The notes below the pieces were generated by a model. The model worked only from the letters and a program-made list of their open reading frames with translations, ran no database searches and was not told the origin of the DNA. From Phallus indusiatus (taxonomy: Eukaryota > Basidiomycota > Agaricomycetes > Phallales > Phallaceae), in NCBI GenBank assembly GCA_027605045.1, contig JAQFWX010000034.1, positions 62,001 to 126,000 on the forward strand: a stretch of DNA of 64,000 bases, written 5' to 3'. Made by a program: the position numbers and the translations under genes. Positions 1 through 12,404 of the stretch are shown one piece after another. Positions within the stretch are counted from its first letter, which is position 1. Each line of letters begins with the position of its first letter.

Positions 1-486
1 AACCGGAATTTGGGTCTTGTCTTCAAATTACTCCCAGAGGGAGGTTATTAATAGTCAAATATGACACGTGCTATTATTGAAGAAGACGGTTCGATTTGAG
101 GTCCAGTCGTTGTGCATTCGTTCAGTTCCTGTCATTTACACACTGAAAGAACTGTATATATATAAGTGTTTACGTAGATCAGTACACTAAGTCCAGCGAC
201 GAGGGTAAGAAGCAGGGCTGCAGGAGACGCACCAAAATTCCAGACAGGCGTATCATATATCAACAAGGCATCCAATATAACAGCCTGAAGAACAAATTCA
301 CAAAAATGAAAATCAGTATAGCAATTGCAGCCTCGACACAGCGAGATATATGACTTTTACCTCAGCGAGCTGCGGGCACTGCAGTGAAGCCTCGTGAGGA
401 AGAACCCCAGAACACTACGCGTTACCTCATGCTGTCACGCGCGTCTAACTTGTGGCGATAACTTGCCGACTTCCTTGGTGAAGATC

Positions 487-1801
487 ATGTCGCGTTCTGC
501 TCAATCCTCTTCCGATGAGATTGGTTTAACAATACCTGGTTACAAGTTCTGGATCGAAATAGATGGCAAGAAAGCTAAACAGTATCAGATAGAACATGAT
601 GATGACGTTATGTCGTGTTATATTGCTTCGGAGGTGGACAAAGTGAGTAACCGCGATTCTGTGAACACGAGAAAAAATGTTGACCTAATTTTCGTCGTGT
701 TCTCTACTAAAAAACCAGGAATTTTCTATTGTTGTACAAAAGGATCAATTTGAGGCCATGGATATCCATTATTATCTTCACGACGATTGCATTAAAAGGC
801 TTTTCCTCGCACCTGAGCGACATGGTAGCCAAAAATTGTCTCATACGCACACCGGAAGTGGGAAACAGAAACTTGTCTTTTCAAATATCAATTATGCTGG
901 TAATGTGTTTTACAACTACTAGTCGGTCTAAACCCTAAGACATCGCTTTTCCCCCCTTCATGCTGACAGACGACGAACAAATGAGTCTTTCTTCCGTCCC
1001 TGAAAATCTCGGAATGATAAGACTTATGTTGTATCCTGTTCTCAAATTCAAAAGAAGAGGAAGGCGCGAGCCTAACATTTTTGATTTCAAAGACGTATCC
1101 ACTATGTCCGAAAAAACAAAATCAGTGGGCTTTCACAGTATATCGTAAGCCCATTCTACTGTTTCAAACGTATATTACAAGTTCATTCTTTGATACACAA
1201 GATTGCAGCCACCAGAAATTAAGAACGAGCGACCGCGTTATCACCAACACTACAAGACTTATCACGTGAACCCAGCAAAACCATGGTACACTATCAAATT
1301 TATTTATAGATCTCTAGGTTTTTACATTATTTTATGATCATTGAAATTGATTTAGTTATATGACGACCCTAATTTATGTAGCCATTCTTCAAGCGCAAGG
1401 TATAGCTCCCGAGGCTGGTCGTGAAAACGTTTCAAACGATCCACAGGATGACCAGAACTTGGAAAAACCCCTTTTCCCGAAAGTCGAGCCCACCGAGGGA
1501 AAACCTTCAAAACAACCTTGTAAGGCGAGTATTTAATTTATAATGATTTATTTGCGAATTTCCTTACAAGGTCATTTCTTAGAAGACTCATAAGATGGAA
1601 GCGTCGCAAATAATGAAAACGATTGAAACCATTATCATTGAGGACTCAAATTCTGAAGATGACGGGCGATCTGAGGTGAAGGTTGAAAAAATTACAGGGT
1701 CAAAAAGGCCGAGAACCTCTCTTAAAAAGTCTGTTCACTCAAAACGACTCAAAACGGATTTGAAATCGGACCCAGATATTATCATTCTCGATTCTGACTG
1801 A
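487..1801 (+). CDS. DUF7918-family protein, multi-exon
   Basis: Six exons join in frame: 487-642, 719-898, 940-1145, an exon starting near 1203 and ending at 1317, 1382-1524, and 1583-1801. The product opens with a block reading GYKFWIEIDGKKAKQYQIEH and then CYIASEVDK, continues through a VHER/SKKAG-like segment (MSEKTKSVGFHSIS) and reaches a PWYTIKFIYRSL...LQAQGIAP block. These are the landmarks of the basidiomycete DUF7918 domain, whose function is unknown. The tail is charged and lysine/arginine-rich and ends DPDIIILDSD, a hydrophobic patch between acids that resembles a SUMO-interacting motif (inference). The last intron appears to use a GC donor (gcgagt at 1525). The start at 487 lies just before the conserved block. 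The family and frame are well supported; the exon 4 start is less certain. Confidence 0.8.
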
Positions 1802-2371
1802 CTGGCTTACTTCAAAATCAGCTGTACTTGCATCACTTTCGATTTAATTTATATTATTTTCAAGGATTTTTACAAGGCTATGTATTTGTGTCGGTCAATG
1901 ACCCGAAACCTTGGGCGGTATCGACAAGTGATATCTTACAGGATGAGATGACTTAGGATTGTTACTAGTAATTAATTTGTAGCTCAAAGGAAGTTTATTC
2001 AAAGTTTTCGCTAGTCAGAGTTTCGTCATTCAAAAACTACTGCATATCTTGGCCCAATCCGTCACACGCATCACATGTCACATGTCACATGCCTCTAGAC
2101 GCCTCCTGAGTCCTCACCGAATCTGTATCTCGCGAGTCGCCCTTTCCCACTTTATTATGCGAAATTTTCTGTTAGCAAATAAACATTCTTCTTGGTTCAA
2201 ATTTCTCCAACTGACTTCGAGCTAGACTGCCGACGTGGCAGCAAATGGTGTTCACTGGGCAGGCACTAGGCACCATCGATGTGATTTAGATGGCGCCTTC
2301 ACATAGCCGACTAATTAACGCCTTTGTTGCGAAATCTTCTTGACCTCCACGCAGTTTCACAAAGAACCAAA
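1802..2371. other. intergenic, no gene seen
   Basis: AT-rich spacer between the DUF7918 gene and the F-box gene. It holds a short direct repeat (cacatgtcac near 2070) and nothing else I can name. Confidence 0.5.
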
Positions 2372-4047
2372 ATGGCCCTCAGCAAGATGGCTGCCTTTGA
2401 ACGATTTCCTCATGAAGTTTTCAAAGAGGTCATGTTCCATAGCTATGTCTATACACCAGAATTGCCAGGGGAAGCCAACTTCCCTATAGAAGTTCTATCG
2501 CCTCCCGTACCCGCTTCGCAGGTCTGCCGTTCGTGGAGATATGCTCTTTTATCGGATCCCACGATGTGGACGTGTATCGTGTTTCCCAAGATGAACTCCG
2601 AGTGGATAATGGAGCTGCTTCGTCGGTCGGGGCCTTCCTTGTTAAACGTGTTCCTCTCCATCGCGCAAAACATGACAGCCGAGACGATTCGGAGTTATGA
2701 TGAGACATCGAGCCTGTTGTCAGCCCTCTTCCAGCAGATTCACCGATTCAAAATATTGCGCATGCAAGTTGTCGTTTGCACACGGGGTCCTATCCCTCCC
2801 CTTCGGACTCTATAGAAGAATTGGCCGAGCTGGCCCTCTCAAAACTTCAACAACCCGCGCCGAACCTAGAAACACTTTCTTTCTGTTACATTTATCCCGA
2901 CGACGAGCTGGGCCTCACATCCGACTACACAGTTATCAGGAAACTATTTTTAGGAGACGCACCGAGGCTTACCCGATTGCATCATTCACTTACCCGCCGC
3001 TTAGAAGAATTAAACTCTCCTGTGTTCCATAATCTTACGGAGTTGCGTCTCGCACTGAATTTCGACTTAAACTTTAGTCGGTTTCTTGATCTCCTGGAAT
3101 TATCTCCCCGCCTCAAACACCTTCTTGTCTATGTTGAATGGGAGCATACGATATTGGCATATCTCGAACGCCCTTCTGACCGTAAAGTCCATTTGCCGCT
3201 TCTGGAGAAGCTCGTACTCCAGGTGAACTTCCGAGCCGAATTGACAGACTTGATTTTGGCACATGTGACTCTACCTCCAAGTACCCAATGGCGGGTCGTT
3301 TCCCCTTACGAGAGTGACATTGAGCTTTCGTCATCCGTATCCCAAATTTTATCTCGAGCACACTTCACATCTCTTCATATCCGAGCTTTTCCCTCCTCCG
3401 TATGGTTGACTTTCCAAGAAAAATTGGATGGAAATCGCACCAATTGTTTCGTTCTCTATATTTGGCACGAAAACCTACTAGATTTGGTGAACGCTTGGAA
3501 TTCGGTCGTGCACGCCTTCAAAATCGCCTCGAGTATCACCCACATGGAAATCGAGTTCGGATCTTCGGGCTGCTTCTACTTCGAAATCTTTCCAATACTT
3601 TTCACTCCAATGTCGAATCTGAGGTCTTTAATAGTCAGACCAGATACCGGCCGTCTTAATGATAGTGGCCCAGACGAGATACGCTTTTTATGCCTAACCG
3701 CGTTGTTGCCGAATTATCAGGATATATTAACTAAAGCTTTCGAAAAAAAGGGGTTTGCAAGGAATATCCCAGATCCGAGACAATGGCCGGAGCATCATAA
3801 CCAGCCTGGAATGTCCACTGGTACGGACGTGTGGATTTGTCCTCTGCTACGTGAAGTAACCATACAACTCCGTGATCCATTCGAAATGGAAAATGCAGAG
3901 CTCCTCTGTGCGTTTTCTCTTATGCGCCGAGCAGCGGGTACTTCTCCCCAGATACTTGTTTGTTGTCCGCAGACAAAACAAGGTGTTGAGGAGAGGCTAA
4001 CAGCTAACTCTATCAAAATTTCCCTGTCTCCGCTAACTTCTGTGTAA
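2372..4047 (+). pseudogene. F-box/LRR-like protein with an internal frameshift
   Basis: The N-terminus reads FERFPHEVFKEVMFHSYV and, after an insert, SQVCRSWRYALLSDPTMWTC. This is the F-box pattern of agaricomycete F-box proteins, which recruit substrates to SCF ubiquitin ligases. The remainder has leucine-rich segments (NLTELRLAL, LELSPRLKHLLVYVEWEH, LPLLEKLVLQVNF). The first frame runs from ATG 2372 to a stop at 2815, and the rest of the protein lies in another frame open from about 2767 to 4047. The two overlap by about 40 nt with no room for an intron, so one base seems to be missing near 2767-2776. It could be a true pseudogene, a recent mutation or a sequencing error. Both halves otherwise look unbroken, totalling about 550 residues. 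Confidence 0.75.
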
Positions 4048-4373
4048 AAACAAGTTATATCAATGCGTCAATGCATCGTTGTTCGATGTTTGTTAAGTAG
4101 ATTATATATATCCTAGCGGTTTTACTTACACATAAATCATAAATAGTCGTAAATACACAGCTGTCTAGTGAACAAAACAAGTAAAACAAATATAAATCGA
4201 AACTTAGGCTTGTACATTTCCGTCAACTTGACACATTAAAGCAATATTAAGCGTTCTCCCCGCGCGTCCTCGAAATTCGTTGGTCCACCGATCATCTCTT
4301 GCTTCAGACACCCTAATTTTTTTTAAAAAAAGAAATCACATTCAACATTCAAGCATGTCTTCTTTTGGGATGA
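4048..4373. other. convergent 3' intergenic spacer
   Basis: AT-rich spacer between the convergent F-box and hydrolase genes. It contains a poly-T/poly-A run near 4318 and no gene signal. Confidence 0.5.
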
Positions 4374-5862
4374 TTACCTTTTTATAGGTTTACCATCACT
4401 ATCAAGGGCAGTTAAAGCTTTATCTTGATCTTTCTCAAAATAGGCTAGAGTGGCAGCGAATTCGGCTGCTGTCTCCGGGGTGACCATGCTAAAACTGGCA
4501 GCGTCTATGGGACGACGGGATATACTCGGATCTTGGAATATCTGAGATAGTCGCTCCAAACCTAGTGTGTATGTTTGCTCTTTTGTGCGAGGTACCGGTT
4601 TGAATGGTTTATGCGGTGCGAGTCGGGAGAGGAATGTTGAATATACGCGGTTGACGACGGTAGCGCATGAAGGTACAAGGGTGAATGCTTCAGGTCCGCC
4701 TAAATACATGTTTTTGCATTTTTATAAAAGTATGATTTTTAAAATTTCTTACCTTTAATTACGAGCAGTTGGCCATGCGGCATTTTAGAGACTTCCTCCT
4801 CTGCTTGAGATATTGGAAATATTAGGTATTTTTCTCCCTATGAAGATAATCAGTCCCGCATTTCCATGTGTGACTATCTGTGATTTTACCTGAAGCACTA
4901 ATATTGGCGTTTGCAGCCGTTTAAACATTGAATCAGTGAGTGGAACCCGCTAAAAATCGGAGAGATTTCAGAGAACAAGATTGATACATAGTACGAGTTT
5001 CATTTACATTCATGCACATGAAAGCGTTCTGAATTACTTTTGTCCTTTTAGTAGCGGGAAAATGGGTATGCCAGTAAGCGCAAATTTCGTCAAGTTGATC
5101 CCTGGTAAGTACCTTCAGACAAAAAAAAATGTAAATGGAATGAAATGTGATGAAAATGGATGTGCTGGGATAACGTACGCCAGAGAACATCAAGTAGCCA
5201 GTTTCCACTAGGGATCTTTCTATTGTCTCCAGGTCGTTCGGAAAACATAACGCCTCTATCAGCTCTTTATATGCTTGAGGCGCCCAGTCAAATCTAGTTG
5301 AAGAATAGAAGTCAGAACGTGCGTGGGAATTGACTCTCAAGAAAGATTAGCCCGAGTGGGGTTGAGACGTACTCCACAGCAGCAGGTAGTTGACAGAGAC
5401 AAAGAGATAGAGTCATGTCGGGGTATAGTAACGCAAACCGGTAAGCAGCGTGAATTGATATAGTCTGTATGGCGAATACATGGCATTTTTGAATCCCTAA
5501 TAAACCTAAGGCGACCGCGAGGTCTGAAGCATCGACCCATGAATCTCGGGATGGGAGAATTGACGATTTTGTGAGACCGCACGCCCGCGCGTCGAATCCT
5601 ATTAGGTTATAATGATCTGCCAGTCGGTGGTCCTATGTATCACATGAGAAAGAGGACATAAACCTTCGTCAGCTCAGATGAATATAAGAGGGAAAGAAGA
5701 GAAACGCACTCTGAAATGATACCTCAACCAAGATGAGTCCACGTATAAACCATGTAGGAAGACTATTGTTGGTCTTGAGTGGTCGAAGAGAAGAGGATCG
5801 TTTGACGGCGCATTGCAAATATAATACAATTCGAGTTCAGGTGAGATGAGAACTGTTGGCAT
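4374..5862 (-). CDS. alpha/beta-hydrolase fold protein with degenerate nucleophile elbow
   Basis: Seven exons keep frame: 5862-5710, 5632-5373, 5293-5179, 5112-5038, 4949-4890, 4837-4753 and 4699-4374, giving 357 residues. The start MPTVLISPELELYY is followed by the oxyanion-hole strand PTIVFLHGLYVDSSWLRYHF, then YNLIGFDARACGLT and WVDASDLAVALGLLG, the usual order of an alpha/beta hydrolase. A late strand reads LQTPILVLQGEKYLIFP, which normally carries the acid. At the nucleophile elbow, where G-x-S-x-G is expected, the sequence is HVFAIQTISIHAA, so no classical serine triad is visible. It may be a non-catalytic or atypical hydrolase. An upstream in-frame ATG at 5904 exists, but the methionine at 5862 fits the family better. 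Confidence 0.75.
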
Positions 5863-6257
5863 GAGAGGTGTTCCGTGGGAATTATATAACTGGTCTCCCA
5901 GCACTGGAATTGAGCTATCGGGGAGTTTTGTATCTCGATAGAGTCCTGGATTTCGTTTCGTGAAGCGGTGACCAGTGAGACTGAAACACGGATCTGAGAG
6001 GGGAGTGGAGCCTGAAAGAGAGGTTCAAGGTGAGGGGCGTCGTTAAGATGTGGGGAGCGTGTGGAAATCAGGAAACATTTAGCATCGCGAATACAATTGA
6101 TAGGAGGCTGTTGTAAGCTTCTCGAGCCGCTGATGGACATAATAGCTCAGTTGACACGCGCCACCCATGGCCGCCCACTATGAATACCAAAAAGCAGAGA
6201 TATGAATATGAAAACAAAAATTTATTATCTTGGATTTGATGATCTTGGTTTGAGGCT
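5863..6257. other. intergenic, no gene seen
   Basis: Spacer upstream of the hydrolase start. Short open frames on the minus strand lack family resemblance. Confidence 0.4.
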
Positions 6258-6733
6258 TTACCTTAATGGGATCAACTGAGATCTCACATCCGCCGGGATA
6301 ATCCAATCTGCACCAGGAACAAATGAAAATCCTTCTTCCACGTGGCAGGCTTGAGTTCGTCCGATGTACCCCGCACCCTAGAAAGATCTTAGTTTGCACG
6401 AGTTTCGAATACTAGTAGTACTTACTTTTTTTGTTTTCAAACAGAAGCGACAATGGTCTATGTCAACATTAAGCCCGTGGAATCTTCCGTTCGTCAGACG
6501 CCGTTCATTATCCTACGGGGGAAAGTTGAAGGAAGGTCTTAAACAAGGTTGTCAAATCTCACCGTAAATGATGGAGGCGTCATTTGAAACAGAACTTGTA
6601 TATAACCCTTGACAGCTGAAGCGATGAGATATTTTATGAATGTGAGAAGCAATGGCAAAACTCCGGCTCACCGATATCGCCATTGCGGATCTATGCTTGA
6701 TTGGAATACATTGGACGTAAAATTTCGCGTCAT
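6258..6733 (-). CDS. unrecognised small multi-exon gene
   Basis: Four blocks on the minus strand read like protein and mostly join in frame: MTRNFTSNVFQSSIDPQWRY, then AVKGYIQVLFQMTPPSFT, then DNERRLTNGRFHGLNVDIDH with a CRFCLKTKK end, then GAGYIGRTQACHVEEGFSF and PGADWIIPADVRSQLIPLR ending in a stop at 6258. Introns between blocks 2-3 and 3-4 have good GT and AG ends and matching phase. The junction between blocks 1 and 2 is one base out of phase, so either the first exon is wrong or the gene is broken there. I do not recognise the family. Two Cys and a His in HCRFC suggest metal binding at most. Confidence 0.35.
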
Positions 6734-6916
6734 TATCGTTCTCCTGAGGTCTATTTCGTCCACATATCCGTCCGTTCACAAAAGGTCCAACAGTCCAAGC
6801 TCAGACTTGGGCATTTAAGAAGGGGACTAACAATTGTAACCTCACGCTAGCTCTTTCCACGCACTCTAAGTGTTCCAGCTACATTCTCACAACGCAACAC
6901 ACATACCTCAAGAAAA

Positions 6917-8088
6917 ATGACTTTCAATCCAATTTCTTCGTCAGCCGAAACTCCCTTGCAGTCAGAAGCGGTCTCGCCATCATTGCCAGACGGAGACTTC
7001 ATCCCGAAGAGTAACGAGGTAGCCGAATCGCTTGTAAATGACCTAAAGGAGGACGTTCAAAAAGACGAAATAATTAGTGCGGGGAAGAAGTAGAACAGGA
7101 GGAAACAGCAGTACGTACTTATTCGATGATTATTTCATTAGGCGACTGAATTTCCCTGATGCATATCACACTAGCTTACCATTTCGGCCGAAATCTCTTT
7201 AAACAAACCAAAGGAAAACATAGCCCTTACTGTCAATGAAGTTGAGGTAGAAACCTTTGAATCACCTTCAGAGATGATCATTCAAAGACAGGATGTTGAA
7301 GCGGATCCAACGCCGTCTTCCGGTGCTGATAATTTAGGCGACTCTGTGCGTAACATCGTGTGGTTTTCAATGGTAGCTCGCTGACTCATCATTAGACTAA
7401 GCTTCAGTCAACGGACTGCAACGTAGATGAAAGCAAGTCTGACACTTTGGATGATTGTGATGACAAGGATGCCTGGGGTGAATTTAGCTCCCCAGTGTCT
7501 ACCAATCGGGAATATGAATATGACGCTAGTACCGAGTGGAACGCGGAAACTATTGATTCAAAGTCAACAGTGCGTATTTTAGCTTAATTACAGACCCTTT
7601 GACTTACCGATACTGCTGTTATATAGACCATCGTGGTGAAGATGGCATCGGTACTTGGTGATTCTTCAGAGTCACCCACTGGCACCAGCGTGAATATCGA
7701 CTTGAGTGGGAGTGATTCTCATAATATCGTCGACATCGCTGTGCAATCGTCTGCTGAGACATCCCAGATTAACGTGTCTCTGACACCAGATTGCATAAAT
7801 ATAGCGGAGAATTCGAATCGCCCTCAAACTGCCGGTGCTACGCTAGTTCTTCAGCCCTTGTCTAACACACCAAAAAGGAAGTATCAAGAAGATGACATGG
7901 ACAAACAACCTCTGTCTCCAAAGCGTCAATGTCAATTTGAAAAGGATGAAAACTCAAGAGCACCTGGATTAAGATCGGCAATTGGTAGACATTTTTCTCG
8001 TGCAGCTAGGTCTGCTGGACCACGATCAGCGGTGGGCATCGCTATCAACGTTACCTCCCAGGTTATAAGAGGCAATCGATTACATTGA
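6917..8088 (+). CDS. unknown low-complexity, probably nuclear protein
   Basis: Open blocks separated by short introns: an acidic N-terminus from ATG 6917 (MTFNPISSSAETPLQSEAV...), a block beginning LTISAEISLNKPKENIAL near 7176, a block with DDCDDKDAWGEFSSP, and a last exon from about 7627 to the stop at 8088 containing KRKYQEDDMDKQPLSPKRQ. The lysine/arginine clusters fit a nuclear localisation signal and the bulk is Ser/Asp/Glu-rich and probably disordered. The first block meets an in-frame TAG at about 7091 before a usable donor, so the first junction is unsolved. No domain recognised. Confidence 0.4.
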
Positions 8089-8493
8089 AGCCTGACACAG
8101 TTCGGTAATTCCACGGGAACCCATCGTTAATTGTCATAGAGTGCATGACTAGGTATCGATGATTTCGACGATGAGTCCTGATGCGGGGGGTACCTGAAAG
8201 AGAGTTGCATAATTGTGTTGTTTTTAGGACTAAGCAGAATATGAGATCAATATATATATATATATGGTTTTTTCTTTTTTCTATAAGACTGACTGAGCGA
8301 AAAATCTTGGTAAAGGTGTCACTGAGCATTGAATAATTTGGCGACGAACGACGAACAACACGAAGACCGCTAAGTGTTAAAAATAGAGGTTTTCAAATAT
8401 GTGACATACTGTGATGCGTGACGTTCTCAAAGGCGTGACGCGTCCAGGTTCGTCAACAGTCAAAATTACATTCCTTTGATTTCTGTTGTGAAA
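8089..8493. other. intergenic, TA microsatellite
   Basis: Holds a short (TA)n run at about 8249-8264. Otherwise nothing recognisable before the UCH gene. Confidence 0.5.
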
Positions 8494-9850
8494 ATGAGCG
8501 GCGACGACGATTCTTCGGGTTGGCAGCTAACAGGTTTGATCATTTGATCATTTCCGAAGTATAAACTCATCACTGCGCACTTAGAGTCGGATCCAGGTGT
8601 CTTCACGTACGTACTGAATGCGAGGCTTTCCATATGCAGTGAAAAAAAAAAAACACGTTATGTAGCGAGCTTTTGCGCAAATTGGGTGTTCCATTACAAG
8701 TAGATGATTTATACTCATTGGATTCCGAAACACTCGCGACGATGCAGCCGGTTTACGCCCTGATATTCTTGTTCAAGTGGGTAGCTAACACGGACGAAAA
8801 AGGCGGTGCTCAAGGAACATTTGACGAAGAATTCCCAGGCTTTTTCGCTCATCAAGTACGTTCTGATGCAGAGAGCATTTGATTCCTGACCAACGCAGCC
8901 CTTTTAGGTCGTCAATAACGCTTGCGCAACCCTCGCTGTATTAAACGGACTTTGCAATATACCCAGTATACCAATGGGCAAGGAATTAACAGATTTAATT
9001 GCTTTCACAGCTGGGATGGATCCTCAGGTATTTCTGCAAATATTCTCATATTTGGATTATGATTCTCATTTCATTAGACAACGGGCTTAACAATAACATC
9101 TTCTGATTTCTTACGAGAAGCACATAATTCACTTTCGCCCCCATCTGCTGTATCCCTAGATGGACTAGGCTTACCGAAAACTGCAGAAGATGCATACCAC
9201 TTTGTTGTCTATCTTCCATTGGCTGGCAGATTATATGAGTTAGATGGCTTAAAACCATCAGCTGTCAACCATGGTTCATTTTCCGAAGTTGGAGAAGGGT
9301 GGTTGGCTAAAGCTCGGTACGATCTTTCCTTTTTGTTTCATGACGTTCAGTATGATTGACGACATATCAGGGATGTCATTAATAGTCGAATAGCGACTTA
9401 TCCAGCAGGCTCGGTCTGTTTGTTTTTCAAAATGCATTTCTATACATTCACATGCCATATATAAATATCTAGATTCACTTCAATCTCCAAGCTCTTCACG
9501 CGGATCCGATACCCGCTCTTCAGGCAGAGTTGGCAACTCATCACGCTAATGGTGCTACGTACCTTGAAGCCCAAGTCTCAGAAAAAATTGCAATAGAGAA
9601 CGAAAAGAGAACTCGTTGGGCGGTGATTGATTTTCTCTTTCTGATTTAAATTTATAACTAATTCCGGCATTTTCCCTTCAAGTTTGAGAATAGTCTACGA
9701 CGGCACAACCATGTTGGTTTTATTCATTCCCTGCTACTTGGATTGGCCCAAGCGGGTCAGTTGGATGCGGCAACTGCAACTGCAAAACAAAAGATGACTG
9801 AGCGGCTAGAAAAGATCAAAGAGGGTAAAATGGATGAAGATTCATGGTAG
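8494..9850 (+). CDS. ubiquitin carboxyl-terminal hydrolase, UCH37/UCHL5 type
   Basis: Eight exons (8494-8533, 8585-8606, 8666-8855, 8908-9027, 9078-9316, 9371-9413, 9473-9622, 9683-9850) give a 323-residue protein. It is a peptidase family C12 cysteine protease that removes ubiquitin; UCH37 acts on the proteasome lid and, in animals, in INO80. The sequence WQLTESDPGVFTELLRKLGV opens the catalytic domain. NNACATLAVLNGL carries the nucleophile cysteine, AYHFVVYLP the histidine and LYELDGLK the aspartate. The C-terminal tail, with a helix ending NHVGFIHSLLLGLAQAG and a Lys/Glu-rich end, corresponds to the ULD-like tail that binds the proteasome in UCH37. All key residues are present, so it should be active. 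Confidence 0.95.
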
Positions 9851-10047
9851 TGATGTTTCATCGGTGCAATGTAGTACTTGATTGATATAAATATTACTAT
9901 ATCATTGGTTGATGTTTGTTCAAATTTGTAGTACTACAAGGTCTTCATAATTGAATCTATCCAACAGACACGCGCACTATAATAATTTTAAGGATGAAAT
10001 TACGACCATCATTCAAATTGGAAATGATAATGATACAGCGCGATCTT
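9851..10047. other. convergent 3' spacer
   Basis: Short AT-rich spacer between the UCH gene and the first DUF6533 gene. No gene. Confidence 0.5.
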
Positions 10048-11741
10048 TCAGAACCTTAGATCTGAGACGATGTACGTTTCTTCAAGGACGCCAAAGTGGG
10101 AGCTATCAGCGGACCCAGTGCGAAGATGGATCGGATTTGGATTTATGCTCGGCGAAAACCACACGCCTTTGACATATAGTCCTGAGTAGTACTCGGCCGC
10201 GATTTTGTTTTCGTTGGACTCAGCATCAAGGTTGTCGTTCAGAGTCAGAATCATTCTATGAACAATGACTGGAATCATGGACCATAAGAGACTGTGTAAT
10301 GAATTATCGGTTGTTATTCGGGAAAACAAGTACTGAACACTGAACTCACAAAGGAAACAGAAGCCTGTTTTCTTGCTGGGAACCATGCATCGCACGATGC
10401 GACGATCAGTTCGAGTTCGTTTGACGGGTCTTGGGGGTTGAAACTTACCGAGAGTGCACCAGACAGTGCTAAAACATTCGCTACCCGCAAAACTAGACGT
10501 AATATGTTTCCTCAGATCGTCATCACAGTTTTAAAATCCGAGGCGTACCTGTTATTCCCTGAACGATAGATAGACACAGCGTAAGCCATGTGAGCTCAAT
10601 AGCATTAAAGAACGTTTCCTTACCATAAAGTACAGTACACCATCTAAATAGAGTTGTTTGATGATGTATGTTTGCAGATGCCGGGGTCGATGCAGTGCAT
10701 TACAGCATAGCAGAATAAAGTTCATCAGCTCCAGAACCAACTGCTGCCTTGTAAGAATTTCACAAAATTACTTTTGCTGCTGTAACACGCACAGGAAAGC
10801 CAAATCCTATTGTTATAAGTTCAGATATCCGTTGCGGCACGCACGTTTTCAAAATTGGATCATACACGATGTAACCTTTGTTGAGCACTCAGGAAACACA
10901 TAGATAAATTCATCGCCGAGCTCATTTACTTACGAGATGATTGAACGACCCCTGACATGCTCAGTTATGATATCTCAACATGTGGTTTTGTGGTTTTGAC
11001 ACTTACCAATTACAGATAGAATAAAGCAAAAGGCATAGGTTACTATGACGCTGAAGCATACCAGTTTCAGCACCTTTTTGTTCAAACCCCACAGTATGTA
11101 TATTCGTTGAGCCACGAAGACTTTTATAAGATGAGTGAAGAAAACATTGAATTGAATTGATAGGATGCTTACTATTCACAATAGCCAGTGAGGAGATGGG
11201 TAATATTGGAGTGACCGCAAGCCATCTTTTACAACTTTTTTTGGATACGATGAATTGAACGAGACGAATGGTAGTAGAATAACTCACAACTAGATAATGC
11301 AATTTTAGTATGTCACATGAATTTCAGTAGAAGATTCACGTCACCTCAGGTTGTGGAGAGAAGTTTCCCGGAAGTAGACCCAGTGCTTCATGATGATAAG
11401 CTTTAGAAATCATATGAAAGATGGACGATGATACCCAGACCGCTTATGATGTTATATATAGGAACGCTATAATGGTTGTAAAGGAATAACCACTTGAACC
11501 AAGAAGAATCAGCCTCCCAAATACATTTAATCTGTTCACATATCAGCGTCACGCGAATCATAATGAGGGAAGATTTAACCTCTCGACCCAACAACAGCAG
11601 ATGATCATAGATCAAAATGGTCAAACTGGCTGCTAAATAAAAAACTTCAGAGAACTTCAGGAATTCGGTCACAAATGTATGCTTACCGGTCAAATACTTT
11701 GTTGCGAGAAAGGATTCGAAAAATAGAGTAGCTGATTGCAT
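10048..11741 (-). CDS. DUF6533 multi-pass membrane protein, copy 1
   Basis: Starts MQSATLFFESFLATKYLT, then after an intron AASLTILIYDHLLLLGREV, then IKCIWEADSSWFKWLFLYNH. This is the DUF6533 signature of agaricomycete membrane proteins: a TILxYDxLLxL helix, an IW motif and a Y/N-H/R-Y segment. Further hydrophobic exons follow; one reads LELMNFILLCCNALHRPRHL and precedes QTYIIKQLYLDGVLYFM. The last exon contains IVHRMILTLND and ends at 10048. Seven transmembrane helices are expected from the family. The function is unknown, though the layout recalls a receptor. About ten exons; only the conserved ones were fixed. The copies at 15810, 19809 and 13951 are paralogues. Confidence 0.8.
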
Positions 11742-12158
11742 AATAGAATTGAAAATTAACAGTGAATAGGTTATACGAGTATCAGACTTGTATATTCAGT
11801 CTCAGAGGTGATTAGTGCCAGACTGTCAGAAACAGACTGTCGACCAGAGGACTGAAGTAGTCGTAGCACAGTTCAGAGCTACAGATAAGAGTTGCATCAA
11901 GAGATCAGGGCGTGTAACAAGTGATATTCGAATGCATTTCATCTTCCCAGGCAGACGTCTGTGCTACCCAGCTGGTACTCAAACTGAATGTTCGGACGTG
12001 ACTAATACCCACGGCCTCTTCTACTCAGGAGTTTTCTTGAATTTGGGACCACTGACGGCGTGTTAGATTTCGCAGTTCTCGTTGGTTGAAGATCCGGATT
12101 CTGACTTCTGAGCGTTTCTGCGTGAAGGACGAACACGAGGTTTGATCTGAATTAGGAA

Positions 12159-12404
12159 TTAGGGGTTGAAGTGAGATGAGATGAGATATTTAGGGCCATG
12201 CTGCGCGTCAAGGAACCCGAAAGCTGTCCAATCATCGTTATCGTCATGAAAACTACATCCAAACGTGAAGAAGGTTGACATTCTTACGAGAAACCTGTGT
12301 GGAGCATTGATGTTCTTTGGTGATTGCACGGCCAAAGTCAAAGGCAATTGGCTACCTACTTGTAAGGCATCAAATGAATCCATGACAGTATGAGCTCCGA
12401 CCAC
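12159..12404 (-). CDS. possible small gene, unassigned
   Basis: Minus-strand frame starting MVGAHTVMDSFDALQ with a good donor (GTAGGT) after it, then NINAPHRFL and another donor. It would be transcribed divergently from MED31. Exons downstream of 12159 could not be settled and no family is recognised. It may be chance. Confidence 0.2.
   Translation of the reverse strand: MVGAHTVMDSFDALQVGSQLPLTLAVQSPKNINAPHRFLVRMSTFFTFGCSFHDDNDDWTAFGFLDAQHGPKYLISSHFNP

Noticed and set aside
5763..6140. Minus-strand open frame upstream of the alpha/beta hydrolase
   Set aside because: Out of frame with the hydrolase first exon and low-complexity; the spliced hydrolase model explains the region better.
8249..8264. 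TA repeat as a promoter element
   Set aside because: Simple microsatellite more than 200 bp from the next start codon.
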